A stretch of DNA of 16,923 bases from an uncultured Eubacterium sp. (GTDB lineage Bacteria > Bacillota_A > Clostridia > Lachnospirales > Lachnospiraceae). The stretch lies in contig CAJUSH010000056.1 in NCBI GenBank assembly GCA_910589045.1, positions 1-16,923 on the forward strand, given 5' to 3'. The position numbers and the translations under genes were made by a program. Numbering within the stretch: the first letter of the stretch is position 1; each line of letters opens with the position of its first letter. The notes beneath the pieces are model-generated. The model was given only the letters and a program-made list of their open reading frames with translations, did no database searches and had not been told where the DNA came from. This document shows positions 8,429 to 15,172 of the stretch, one piece after another.

Positions 8429-10387
8429 TCATTCCCCAAGCGCCCGTTTCAGCTGGTAAACCACCCGCTCCATCAAATCCTTCGGCCCAATCGTTATCCG
8501 AAGCCGTAACGCATCCTTATCCTTAAACAGCCGGATCAGAATCCCGTTCTCCTCCATATAAGCCCGCACCTTATCCGCATCCGCGTTTTGCAGCTTTACA
8601 AACACAAAATTCGACTCCGACCGGAACGCCTTCACGTCCTTTATCTTGTTCAGCTCATCCGTAAACCACGCCCGGACCGCATTCGACTCCGCCTTCATCG
8701 CCCGGTAGTAATCCCTGTCCTCCACCGCCGCAATCGCGATTTTCCGGCTGATGCCGCTGGCGCGGAACAGCGGCAGATCCAGGCCTACCGTCCGCCGCAG
8801 CGGATAGCTGCACAGGCCGTACCCGATCCGGATATTCGCAAGCCCGTAAAACTTCGAGAACGTCCGCGTGATCACCACGTTGCTGTAGGTCGTGATCAGC
8901 CGTTTCTCAAACACGTTGTCGTCAACACCGTAGCCCCAGTACGCCTCGTCGATCAGGATGATGGAGCCGGGGTTCTTCTTTACGATGTCCTCGATGTCCC
9001 CATATTCAATGACACAGCCCGTCGGCATCTGCGGTGAGGTCAGGATGATCAGCTTCGGCGCATGCTCCCCCGCCTTTTCCAACAAATCTGCGATATTGTA
9101 TTCGTAGCTGTCCGCGCCCTCCCGCACCTCGTAGCTGATGCACTGGGCAAACTTCTCGTCCGCCACGCTCTTGTAATAGCTCCAGCCCGGCGCCGGGACA
9201 AGCACCCGGTCGCCCTCGCTTAGCACGATGCTGAAAATCGACTTGATGACCTCCGCCGAGCCGTTATGTACGAAAATATTGTTCGATGAAATCCCCGTAG
9301 CGTCCGCCAGAACCTCCTGCAGCTCGTCGCTGTGCGTCAGGTCATAGAGGTAGAGATCCTCCATCGTAATGCCCTTTAGCACCTCCAGACATTTTGGAGA
9401 TGGCCCGAACAGGCTCTCATTCAAATGGAGCCGCCCGCCGGACTGCTCCGTGGGCACCGAATGGTAGGATTTCACATCCGAATACTTGGAAAACACCTGA
9501 ATGACCGGGTTGGCGCTGTCCAGGTTTTCATCCGCAAACCTCTGGAACTTTGGGTCAAACTGCCTGATCTCCTCTAACGTGTCAAATTCCAGGACACTGC
9601 CCGCCGCACGCTCCCGCTTGCGTAAGGGCAGATCCTTGATATGCCTGATATGGAAATCATCCATCAGCATGTTCCGCGTCTGGTAATTTCCCCACTCTTC
9701 GTTCATGAAATCCCGGAACTTCCCTGAAAATGCAGCGTTAAAATAGCAGTCCCCGATCGTATACCAGGCCCGTTCCCCGCCCCGGTGGACACCCGTGATA
9801 TACCCGTTCTCATCTGTCCCCGTAACGCAGAACTCGTCGCAGTAGCCCTCCGAGTAGACGCAGGAATAATAGGGCGTGTAGACATATTGATGGAACACAT
9901 TTTCCGCGTAATAGTTGTCCGAGCACAGGATGTAGGAGTTTTTCATGTAAGCCTGCGCCGCGTAGAGCGAGGCCATGTTGTTGTACTTGTCAAAATCCTT
10001 ATTCAGCACAAGGGTGACGCCGTATTTTTCTTTCAGATAATCAAACTTTTCTGCCATAAAGCCGGTCACAACGACAATCTCCGTAACGCCCGCCTCCAGA
10101 AGCTGGCAAATCTCCCGCTCAATGAGGATTTCACCCTTCACCCGAAACAGCCCCTTCGGCATCACATTCGAGAGCGGCATGCACCGCGCACTGTAGCCAG
10201 CCGCCATGATGATGGCGTTGTCCACCTTGTACGGGGCAAGCTGTCTTTCCCCCTCCGGGGTGAGTCCGTTTTCATCCAGCAGGTTCTTTTCTTCCAGAAG
10301 CCGCCCCTCTTCCGTGCAAAGAATGTCCGAAATTTGTATTTTCTTTTCCGCCATATTTCTTAACTGATTAAAGGTTTCTTCCCTCAT
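8429..10387 (-). CDS. Fusion of LicC-like nucleotidyltransferase and PLP-dependent aminotransferase/decarboxylase
   Basis: 652 aa from the chosen start. Residues 55-270 match phosphocholine cytidylyltransferase (LicC-type) enzymes: NAIIMAAGYSARCMPL (57-72) with PKGL, EIVVVTGFMAEKFDYLKEKY, YNNMASLYAA, and CSDNYY with Asp157. Residues about 315-650 are a fold-type-I PLP enzyme like HisC/CobD: LNESLFGPSP (322-331), HNGSAEVIKS (374-383), IDEAYWGYG (479-487), the Schiff-base lysine in TRTFSKFYGLANIRIGYG (Lys512), and LRLRIT near the end. The PLP half could transaminate an oxo-phosphate, or decarboxylate a phospho-amino acid as CobD does; the cytidylyl half would activate the product as a CDP derivative (inference). 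The next upstream gene is a LicD-type transferase that could use it. The frame stays open to 10561, but that extension has no coding character. The ATG at 10387 has AGGA 7 nt upstream and is followed by conserved sequence. That leaves 174 bp between genes. Base composition is clearly G+C richer than the genes at 27-8229. Confidence 0.88.
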   Translation of the reverse strand: MREETFNQLRNMAEKKIQISDILCTEEGRLLEEKNLLDENGLTPEGERQLAPYKVDNAIIMAAGYSARCMPLSNVMPKGLFRVKGEILIEREICQLLEAGVTEIVVVTGFMAEKFDYLKEKYGVTLVLNKDFDKYNNMASLYAAQAYMKNSYILCSDNYYAENVFHQYVYTPYYSCVYSEGYCDEFCVTGTDENGYITGVHRGGERAWYTIGDCYFNAAFSGKFRDFMNEEWGNYQTRNMLMDDFHIRHIKDLPLRKRERAAGSVLEFDTLEEIRQFDPKFQRFADENLDSANPVIQVFSKYSDVKSYHSVPTEQSGGRLHLNESLFGPSPKCLEVLKGITMEDLYLYDLTHSDELQEVLADATGISSNNIFVHNGSAEVIKSIFSIVLSEGDRVLVPAPGWSYYKSVADEKFAQCISYEVREGADSYEYNIADLLEKAGEHAPKLIILTSPQMPTGCVIEYGDIEDIVKKNPGSIILIDEAYWGYGVDDNVFEKRLITTYSNVVITRTFSKFYGLANIRIGYGLCSYPLRRTVGLDLPLFRASGISRKIAIAAVEDRDYYRAMKAESNAVRAWFTDELNKIKDVKAFRSESNFVFVKLQNADADKVRAYMEENGILIRLFKDKDALRLRITIGPKDLMERVVYQLKRALGE

Positions 10388-10561
10388 TCTTCTGTCCTGT
10401 CTTTCTGTCTTGCTAATCTCATGCGGCCAACATATCCTGTATCCAATAACATGCAGGAAGATGCTTCCGGCTTGCAATGCCGCCGGGCATGAACCAAGCC
10501 TGCCGGCTCGCCTTCCCATCCGCAATAAAAGTCCGATCTCGTCGCCTTCCTTCTGGTACAC

Positions 10562-11392
10562 TTACCCCGCATCCCCAAAATCAATCTCCGTAGACGTATG
10601 CCGCGGCACCCGCTCCTCCACCGGAGGAAGCTCCATGTAATGCTCATCAAACAGATAGCTCAGATACCCGTCATAATCCTTCGGCGCATAAAACCTGTGC
10701 CCCTCAAATTCCAGCTCGCATACCTCGTCCATCCATCTGCGCAGGTAGCCCTTCGCCTCCTGCTTATAGCCCCAGGCAGGTGTGCGCACCAGGCGCGTCT
10801 TTTTCCCAGCATACCGGTGCGCCAGATGCTCAAATTCCCTCCGGGCCACCCGGTACGGGACATGCCGCAAAACCCGGTAGCCCGCCTTTTTCAGCCGGTT
10901 TGGCTCATGCACCGCCCCTACCGGCGAATACGCGATTTTGCGCGCCAGAAAGCACCGGAAATTGTACACCGACTTTGGGATACCCCTCTCCGGTATGTTG
11001 TCACAGGGGAAGATGTCGATAAAAATCCCCCGCTTCATCGTGAGCATCTCCTGGTTTTTCCGGCTGAAATACGTCCCCCTGCGCAAAATCCGCGCATAGC
11101 CCCAGCGGTAGCCCGGGTCTGTTTTGTACGTCTGCAAAAAATATTTGCTTTTGTCCAGCTCCTTTTTACAGACTTTACAAAACCGGTCATAATCCCTGCG
11201 CAGCATCCGCGTGTCAATATCGTCATCCCAGGGAATAAAGCCCTTATGGCGCACCGCGCCGAGCAGCGTCCCGCCGTCCAGCTCATAGCGGATGTGGTGC
11301 TTCCGGCAGATGCGGTCCAGCTCGATGAGCATCTCCAGCTCGATCAGCTGCATCCTGCGTATATTTTCCGGCGTATACTCAAACGTGCTCAT
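10562..11392 (-). CDS. LicD family phosphotransferase
   Basis: A 276-aa protein with the LicD signature near its N-terminus: YELDGGTLLGAVRHKGFIPW (36-55), directly followed by DDDID (56-60), then RRDYDRF and later GIFIDIFPCDNIPE. LicD proteins have a nucleotidyltransferase fold and move phosphocholine or similar phospho-groups from a CDP donor to sugars of teichoic acids, capsules or other glycans. The adjacent LicC-like fusion probably supplies the donor, which need not be choline because no choline kinase or choline importer is seen here. The gene starts inside the stop of csrA (ATGA overlap, 11389-11392), so translation is coupled. It is G+C rich. The substrate is inferred. Confidence 0.9.
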   Translation of the reverse strand: MSTFEYTPENIRRMQLIELEMLIELDRICRKHHIRYELDGGTLLGAVRHKGFIPWDDDIDTRMLRRDYDRFCKVCKKELDKSKYFLQTYKTDPGYRWGYARILRRGTYFSRKNQEMLTMKRGIFIDIFPCDNIPERGIPKSVYNFRCFLARKIAYSPVGAVHEPNRLKKAGYRVLRHVPYRVARREFEHLAHRYAGKKTRLVRTPAWGYKQEAKGYLRRWMDEVCELEFEGHRFYAPKDYDGYLSYLFDEHYMELPPVEERVPRHTSTEIDFGDAG

Positions 11393-11565
11393 CGCCCCCT
11401 GGCCCCCACGGCTTCTCCTTCCGCCTTCTGCCGCTTCACCGGCACCTCCCGGGGCGCGTCGATTAAGATCGTCGCGCGCCTGGACGTGGCGATCTGCTTG
11501 AGCTCAACGGTGATGTTGCCGCCGATTGCAAGGGATTCCCCTTCTTTTAATGTTACCTTCAGCAT
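11389..11565 (-). CDS. csrA: CsrA-like RNA-binding translational regulator
   Basis: A 58-aa protein. MLKVTLKEGESLAIGG aligns with the CsrA start (MLxLTRKxGExxxIG), and IDAPREVPVKRQ aligns with the conserved NAPREVxVHRxE that holds the critical RNA-contact Arg (Arg45 here). The Arg usually at position 6 is Leu, and the C-terminal helix is replaced by a short basic, Ala/Gly-rich tail, so it is a divergent member. CsrA dimers bind GGA motifs in mRNA leaders; in Firmicutes CsrA represses flagellin translation and is antagonised by FliW. The frame continues upstream to 11751, but the true start is the ATG at 11565, with GAGGAG 6 nt upstream and the domain beginning there. It is the first gene of the glycan locus and overlaps licD by 4 bp. 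Confidence 0.85.
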   Translation of the reverse strand: MLKVTLKEGESLAIGGNITVELKQIATSRRATILIDAPREVPVKRQKAEGEAVGARGR

Positions 11566-11697
11566 CTGTCTCTCCTCTTTACTCCCATGCAGCCTGCATA
11601 CCTGCTTTGCCGCGGCAGCTGCCCGCCATTTGTCTCCGGCAGTCGGATGCTCCTCTGGAACCGCCCGGCTGCTTTCAGGCCGCTTTGCCGCCCTCAG

Positions 11698-11721
11698 TGT
11701 CAAATTCTGTACTTTTTGACA
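11698..11721. promoter_or_regulatory. Operator-like dyad, copy 1
   Basis: TGTCAAA-N10-TTTGACA, a perfect 7-bp inverted repeat 133 bp upstream of the csrA start. The spacer carries TGTAC at the same offset as the reverse complement of the second copy at 11836-11859. The half site resembles a Spo0A box (TGTCGAA) with one change. The G+C-rich stretch 11566-11697 between it and csrA shows no gene I can support. Confidence 0.6.
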
Positions 11722-11769
11722 GCACCTTTCATTGCATCCACCTTTGTGCAACTTTTATGAAAAAGGGGG

Positions 11770-11799
11770 TTGAAATTCTCATGAGATTGACGATATAAT
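11770..11799 (+). promoter_or_regulatory. Candidate sigma-A promoter pointing right
   Basis: TTGAAA (11770-11775) and a perfect TATAAT (11794-11799) are 18 bp apart. No plus-strand gene follows for almost 1 kb, so it may drive a non-coding or antisense transcript, or be a chance match. The overlapping ACGATAT resembles a sigma-D -10 with GAAA 14 bp upstream. Confidence 0.4.
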
Positions 11800-11813
11800 A
11801 GACATCAGAGTGC

Positions 11814-11841
11814 AATATGCACAAACAAGAAATTTTGTCAA
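11814..11841 (-). promoter_or_regulatory. Candidate promoter for csrA operon
   Basis: On the minus strand a perfect TTGACA (11841-11836) lies 16 bp before CATATT (11819-11814, four of six consensus bases). It reads toward csrA, about 250 bp away. The -35 is part of the second dyad, so a protein bound there would cover it. The weak -10 keeps confidence low. Confidence 0.3.
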
Positions 11842-11863
11842 AACGTACACCTTTTGACAAAAT
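11832..11863. promoter_or_regulatory. Operator-like dyad, copy 2
   Basis: ATTTTGTCAAAA and TTTTGACAAAAT are perfect 12-bp inverted arms around an 8-bp centre. The inner 24 bp (11836-11859) are TGTCAAA-N10-TTTGACA, with the same arm and spacer lengths as copy 1. Aligned as reverse complement, 20 of 24 bases agree. Centre-to-centre distance between the copies is 138 bp. Confidence 0.65.
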
Positions 11864-11928
11864 CAAATTCATCTATAAAATAAGCTTTTCAGACTCTCAT
11901 TCAGACATATGCTTTTCAAAAAACACGT

Positions 11929-11954
11929 AAAAAAGAGCAATCATTTCTGATTGC
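11929..11954 (-). terminator. Rho-independent terminator of the antitoxin/PIN fusion gene
   Basis: On the minus strand GCAATCA-GAAA-TGATTGC (11954-11937) is a perfect 7-bp stem with a 4-nt loop, followed after CTC by six T. It sits 37 bp after the stop of the gene at 11991-12476 and would insulate it from the csrA operon. Confidence 0.75.
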
Positions 11955-11990
11955 CCGAAAACTCTCTTCTTCCAAATAGCTGCCGCTCCG

Positions 11991-12476
11991 TTACGCAGCC
12001 AGAATGCACGGTTGATTATAATCCGGAATAAGTGCGTCATGTGTGACAAAAACCATGTTTTCCATAGCTGCTTGGCATATAAGCATGCGGTCAAACGGAT
12101 CTTTATGCGGCTGAGCATCTCTTTTGCGTTCTAATCGCTTCATCGCAAAAACATGATCTTCTTTTATTAACAGCTTCCGATATCCGGATTGTCCGCAATA
12201 TTTAAACAGCTCTTCTGCCGAAACAGGCATGGCATCAGGATGCGCCAGACGTTTTATCTCCACTTCACACTCCCATGCATCAAACTCTTCCGGAACTCTG
12301 AATTTCCCTTCGGCTACACCGATACGTTTTCTTTCCAGTTTCTTCGGAAGCAAAGTCATTTGCACGACGGGCATCCCATTCCTTGCCAGATAGATGACAT
12401 CTTCCTGCCGGGTTTCAAGAATCCGCACTAATCTTGACAGCTCCGTTTTGGCTTCCGGCATATTTGCCAGCTTCAT
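11991..12476 (-). CDS. In-frame fusion of Phd/YefM-type antitoxin to the C-terminal part of a PIN (VapC-like) toxin
   Basis: A 161-aa protein. Residues 1-66 are a Phd-type antitoxin: MKLANMPEAKTELSRLV at the DNA-binding N-terminus, then VIYLARNGMPVVQM and the usual tail IGVAEGKFRVPEEFDA. From residue 68 the sequence is PIN toxin: the WE..IK segment, MPVSAEEL, DPFDRMLICQA (126-136), THDALIPDYN (145-154). A free PIN toxin starts with about 45 more residues including the LLDTH strand with the first catalytic Asp; these are absent, so ribonuclease activity is probably lost while DNA binding may persist. The simplest explanation is a deletion across the antitoxin-toxin junction that kept the frame. 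GGAGG lies 7 nt before the ATG, and a terminator follows the stop. It could be a relic or a domesticated autoregulator. Confidence 0.8.
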   Translation of the reverse strand: MKLANMPEAKTELSRLVRILETRQEDVIYLARNGMPVVQMTLLPKKLERKRIGVAEGKFRVPEEFDAWECEVEIKRLAHPDAMPVSAEELFKYCGQSGYRKLLIKEDHVFAMKRLERKRDAQPHKDPFDRMLICQAAMENMVFVTHDALIPDYNQPCILAA

Positions 12477-12538
12477 ATTTGCACCTCCGATCGGTTTTCT
12501 TGGCTAAGCGAACTAAATACATTTATATGCAAATCTTC

Positions 12539-12686
12539 TGTTACTATTCACGGCTCAGGAGCCGCTCATAGTAACGATTCGGGGCGATATTCAGAGTTTT
12601 GCTTCGCAAAAATCGCCCCTCACACCTGAATCATGTTCTTACGGACTGCGCAGTAAATGCGCATTCCTGACCCGTGAAAAGTAACA
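12539..12686. mobile_element. MITE-like element with terminal inverted repeats and target duplication
   Basis: Terminal inverted repeats of 22 bp at 12539-12560 and 12665-12686 match at 20 positions (outer ends TGTTACT and AGTAACA). The element is flanked by identical ATCTTC at 12533-12538 and 12687-12692, a 6-bp target duplication. Inside, GGGGCGAT and ATCGCCCC pair around TTTTGC-TTC-GCAAAA, giving a nested hairpin; TGCGCA occurs twice near the right end. It has no coding capacity. It fills about half of the 308-bp space between the antitoxin/PIN fusion and the kinase gene, whose remainder shows only the kinase ribosome site. Confidence 0.85.
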
Positions 12687-12784
12687 ATCTTCTATCAATA
12701 GCAAGTCAAACTCCACATACAGCATTCCACTCAACTCCAACATATGTTAAAATATGAGTTAAAAATCCCACGGAGGCATACACG

Positions 12785-13456
12785 ATGATACTCTCACTTC
12801 AGGGCTGCATGGCAGTCGGAAAGACCACTGCCGTCAGCTATCTTAAAAAACACGCGCCCTATGTCAACATCAGCTATGAAGAAAACGCATCTGTCATCCG
12901 GCAGATAAAAAGCAGAGGTCTTGACAAAAATGAATATGGGGATTACCTGGAAATTCAGAAGCTGTGGATTGAAAACGAGGTACTGCGCTTTCAAAAAGCA
13001 TCCCCTTTTCCCTGTACGGTCATGGATTTCGGTGCGGAGGAGATTGAATTTTACACGCTGAACTACCCGAAAACAATCGGGAAAAGCTGGGATGTAAAGC
13101 ACGCGCTTCAAGACGAGCTTGCCCGCCTGCGGGCCTGTATGCCGGCGCGCATCCTTTTTCTTGATGCCTCGGAAGAAACGCTTAGGAAACGCAAGGAAGG
13201 GGATCTGACAAGATCACGGGAATTTTTTGAACATCATCTGACACACTTTTTGCCGCTGAAAAAAGCATGGTTTTCGGAAAAAGAAAATACGGACTATTTA
13301 TCGGTGGAGCACCTGACGCCCCAAAAGGTCGGCGCGTACGTAAAAAAGTGGGTGGATTCCTGTATCGAAAATCACACCCACGTTCCGTCTTTATGCACGC
13401 CGGCATCCCATCTTACTCCTCCAACGCCTTCACAATCTGCTCATTATCCTTTTTAA
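12785..13456 (+). CDS. P-loop kinase-like NTPase (deoxynucleoside/adenylate kinase-like fold)
   Basis: A 223-aa protein and the only clear intact plus-strand gene. The Walker A loop GCMAVGKTT is at residues 7-15. VMDFGAEEIEFYTLNYPK follows at the position of a substrate-binding strand, and RILFLDASEETLRKRKEGD with TRSREFFEHHL resembles the Arg-rich LID of nucleoside kinases. The likely role is phosphoryl transfer from ATP to a small cytoplasmic metabolite, substrate unknown. GGAGG lies 7 nt before the ATG. The last 35 or so residues (from VDSCIENHTHV) are rich in Pro, Ser, Thr and His and run antisense to a separate coding-like fragment, so the natural C-terminus may have been lost and replaced by read-through. 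Confidence 0.8.
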   Translation: MILSLQGCMAVGKTTAVSYLKKHAPYVNISYEENASVIRQIKSRGLDKNEYGDYLEIQKLWIENEVLRFQKASPFPCTVMDFGAEEIEFYTLNYPKTIGKSWDVKHALQDELARLRACMPARILFLDASEETLRKRKEGDLTRSREFFEHHLTHFLPLKKAWFSEKENTDYLSVEHLTPQKVGAYVKKWVDSCIENHTHVPSLCTPASHLTPPTPSQSAHYPF

Positions 13457-13557
13457 GATAATTTGAAAACATTATTGGAATACAGCTTATAGGCGATAGC
13501 AAAGGCAAAAGCCAGCGTGTTTGCATCAATTTCGATTTCCCTGGTTGAACAAAGCGC
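13413..13557 (-). pseudogene. Fragment of an unidentified small gene
   Basis: Two minus-strand frames read as protein-like and join by one frameshift near 13460: first WDALCSTREIEIDANTLAFA and on to YKLYSNNVF (13557 to about 13460), then NYLKKDNEQIVKALEE and a stop at 13413. An in-frame stop lies directly upstream of the first part and no start codon is visible, so this is a remnant. I do not recognise the family. It overlaps the tail of the kinase gene on the opposite strand. The stretch 13558-13720 shows no gene, only a short palindrome TGTGGC-CAT-GCCACA near 13620. Confidence 0.35.
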
Positions 13558-13720
13558 GTCCCATTAGCCAGTATATATGGACTTTCAATTCATCTGGTTT
13601 TCTCACTGCGCATATTGCATGTGGCCATGCCACAATAGAACCTGCCCATCCATTTCAGATTTATGGTATCAGAAACAAACCTCCGGAGGAAGCTTTAAAA
13701 AAATATTCAGTTCAGGGTTG

Positions 13721-14228
13721 TCAACACAGCAGGTGAGGCTCTGGCCTTGCGCAATACTGACCCACTGGCAGAGGAACGATGTTTCCGCCGCAGAATGGGC
13801 ATCTGCAGACATCTCTGTTATAGAGCAGTTTGAGGATAGCGGACGCATCGAGATTCTTAAGCCTGGAAATATACCTCATACAGCCAAGCAGGTTACGGCA
13901 CCGTGCAATCTTCCTGCTTTTATTCCGGGAAGAAAGCAGACCGTAATGCCGATTCCAGTTTTTCGTCAATCCATAGCTGTTTTAACTCCGCAAGATATTT
14001 TCCACGAAAAACCCTGGAAATGACTTTGACAGGGAGAAAAAATCTTCCCCGTTAGCCTTCCAGTGGTTCTTGGAGTCAAGCCCGCCGCCTAATACAATGG
14101 CACCAAATGCACCAGTCTTGCAGTTCATAATAAGCTGCTTTCCGCTGCGCTGCAGACAGTTCATGAGTTTTCTGATAACCAGGATAAAAGGTATTAAACA
14201 CATCCTGTACAGTATAATTTTCGCTCAT
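13721..14228 (-). pseudogene. Degraded IS91-family transposase
   Basis: Three pieces of one transposase remain. The start (ATG at 14228) gives MSENYTVQDVFNTFYPGYQK and LSAAQRK, then shifts frame into MNCKTGAFGA. The middle gives GGGLDSKNHWKANGEDFF, then after a frameshift at an A6/T6 run near 14036 LPVKVISRVFRGKYLAELKQ. The end (13969-13721) gives RHYGLLSSRNKSRKIARCRN and the zinc-type CRCPFCGG close to the stop. This matches the order of IS91 transposases, but the N-terminal zinc finger, the HUH motif and the catalytic tyrosines are missing, so two large internal deletions have occurred. The ATG overlaps the stop of the upstream tyrosine recombinase by 4 bp. It cannot be functional. Confidence 0.7.
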
Positions 14229-15046
14229 GACTCACCGCCTTTCGGAGCATCGAAAGGGCTGCGGATGCCAAGGAGTATCTTGCTGCTGACATGGAGATAA
14301 ACATCTGTGGAACGTGGATCCACGTGACCGAGCAGGAATTGGATATATTTGATGTCAACCCCGCTCTCAAACAAGTAGCTGGCAAAGCTGTGGCGGCACG
14401 CACTTGGAAAAAACACGGCGTGTGATGCCGGCTTTCTTGGCACTTGCCTTGAAGAACTGGTTGACGCTTGAAATATCAAGGCAATTCCCTGTCCGGGAAC
14501 TTGGAAAGAGGATGCCCTTTGGCCTGCCACACTGAAACCAGTATTCAGTCAGAAGATCGAGATTCCTCTGGGACAGGATTGTATACCTGCCGATGCGTCC
14601 TTTTTCTTCCCGGACATGAATGGCCATGTTTGTACGGGAGACATCATCATAGTGCAGATGGACAGCCTCAGATACACGAAGGCCGGAAGAATAAGAATAC
14701 ATGTCCGCGATGATCGCCCTATGCTTAAGATTATCAGCTGCTTCCATGACCGCATTGATTTCCTGCGGTGTAAGCACGGTTGGAAGATTCCGCTCACGCT
14801 TCATGGCAGGAACTTCCTCGTCATACCGGGCAATCTTCAGAACTCTTTTGCAGAGAACCTTGATAGCTGAACGATAGTGGTTATGAATCTGGGGAGGCTG
14901 CCCTCTGGGCGTTTCATAGTCAGGAATGCATCAGCATCTTCAATCGTGAGGCAGGTAACGGGTTTATTGGTGCAGCGCAGGAAATATCTGGTATTACTGC
15001 AATACAGTTTTATGGTCTGTTCTCTAAGGCGTTGGCATAATTTCAT
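14225..15046 (-). pseudogene. Frameshifted tyrosine recombinase (phage-integrase family)
   Basis: A single recombinase is split over frames. 15046 to about 14890 encodes the SAM-like core-binding part (LTIEDADAFLTMKRPEG). After a frameshift the next frame carries HNHYRSAIKVLCKRVLKIAR, LPTVLTPQEINAVMEAADN and the first catalytic Arg in YSSGLRVSEAVHLH. Near 14400 it shifts back to give CRHSFASYLFESGVDIKYIQ, FLLGH and TDVYLHV with the candidate nucleophile Tyr. The usual box II His (HxxR) appears to be Ser. Coding-like sequence continues slightly upstream of the ATG, so the original start may be lost. IS91 relatives sometimes carry such a recombinase just ahead of the transposase, which fits the 4-bp overlap at 14225-14228. 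The stretch 15047-15246 holds no gene I can support. Confidence 0.8.
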
Positions 15047-15172
15047 AAGAAGAGGATAATGGTTAAAGAAATAAAATGGACAAAATATTTATGGCTGAGT
15101 TTACTTTCATTTGGAGCATTTATAAAAGCCATTCCTCCTGAGAACGGCGCGGGGCTCTGGATTGATTTTTAG

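Noticed and set aside
9785..10363. 192-codon open frame on the plus strand
   Set aside because: Antisense to the nucleotidyltransferase domain of the fusion enzyme, with no ribosome site or family motif; a codon-bias shadow.
10388..10561. N-terminal extension of the fusion enzyme
   Set aside because: The frame is open, but the 58 residues lack coding character. The ATG at 10387 with AGGA upstream precedes the first conserved sequence.
10598..11719. 373-codon open frame on the plus strand
   Set aside because: It runs exactly antisense to licD and csrA in G+C-rich DNA, has no ribosome site and an Arg/Pro/His-heavy composition without recognisable motifs. The minus-strand genes explain the region.
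11566..11751. N-terminal extension of the CsrA-like protein
   Set aside because: The CsrA domain starts with MLKV at 11565 behind a GAGGAG ribosome site; CsrA proteins do not carry a 62-residue Cys/Arg-rich leader.
11794..11799. Promoter for the kinase gene at 12785
   Set aside because: The TATAAT is almost 1 kb away, with an oppositely oriented gene and a MITE in between, so it is unlikely to serve that gene.
13577..14023. 148-codon open frame on the plus strand
   Set aside because: It is antisense to the IS91 transposase remains, which match a family in several frames, and it has no motifs or ribosome site.
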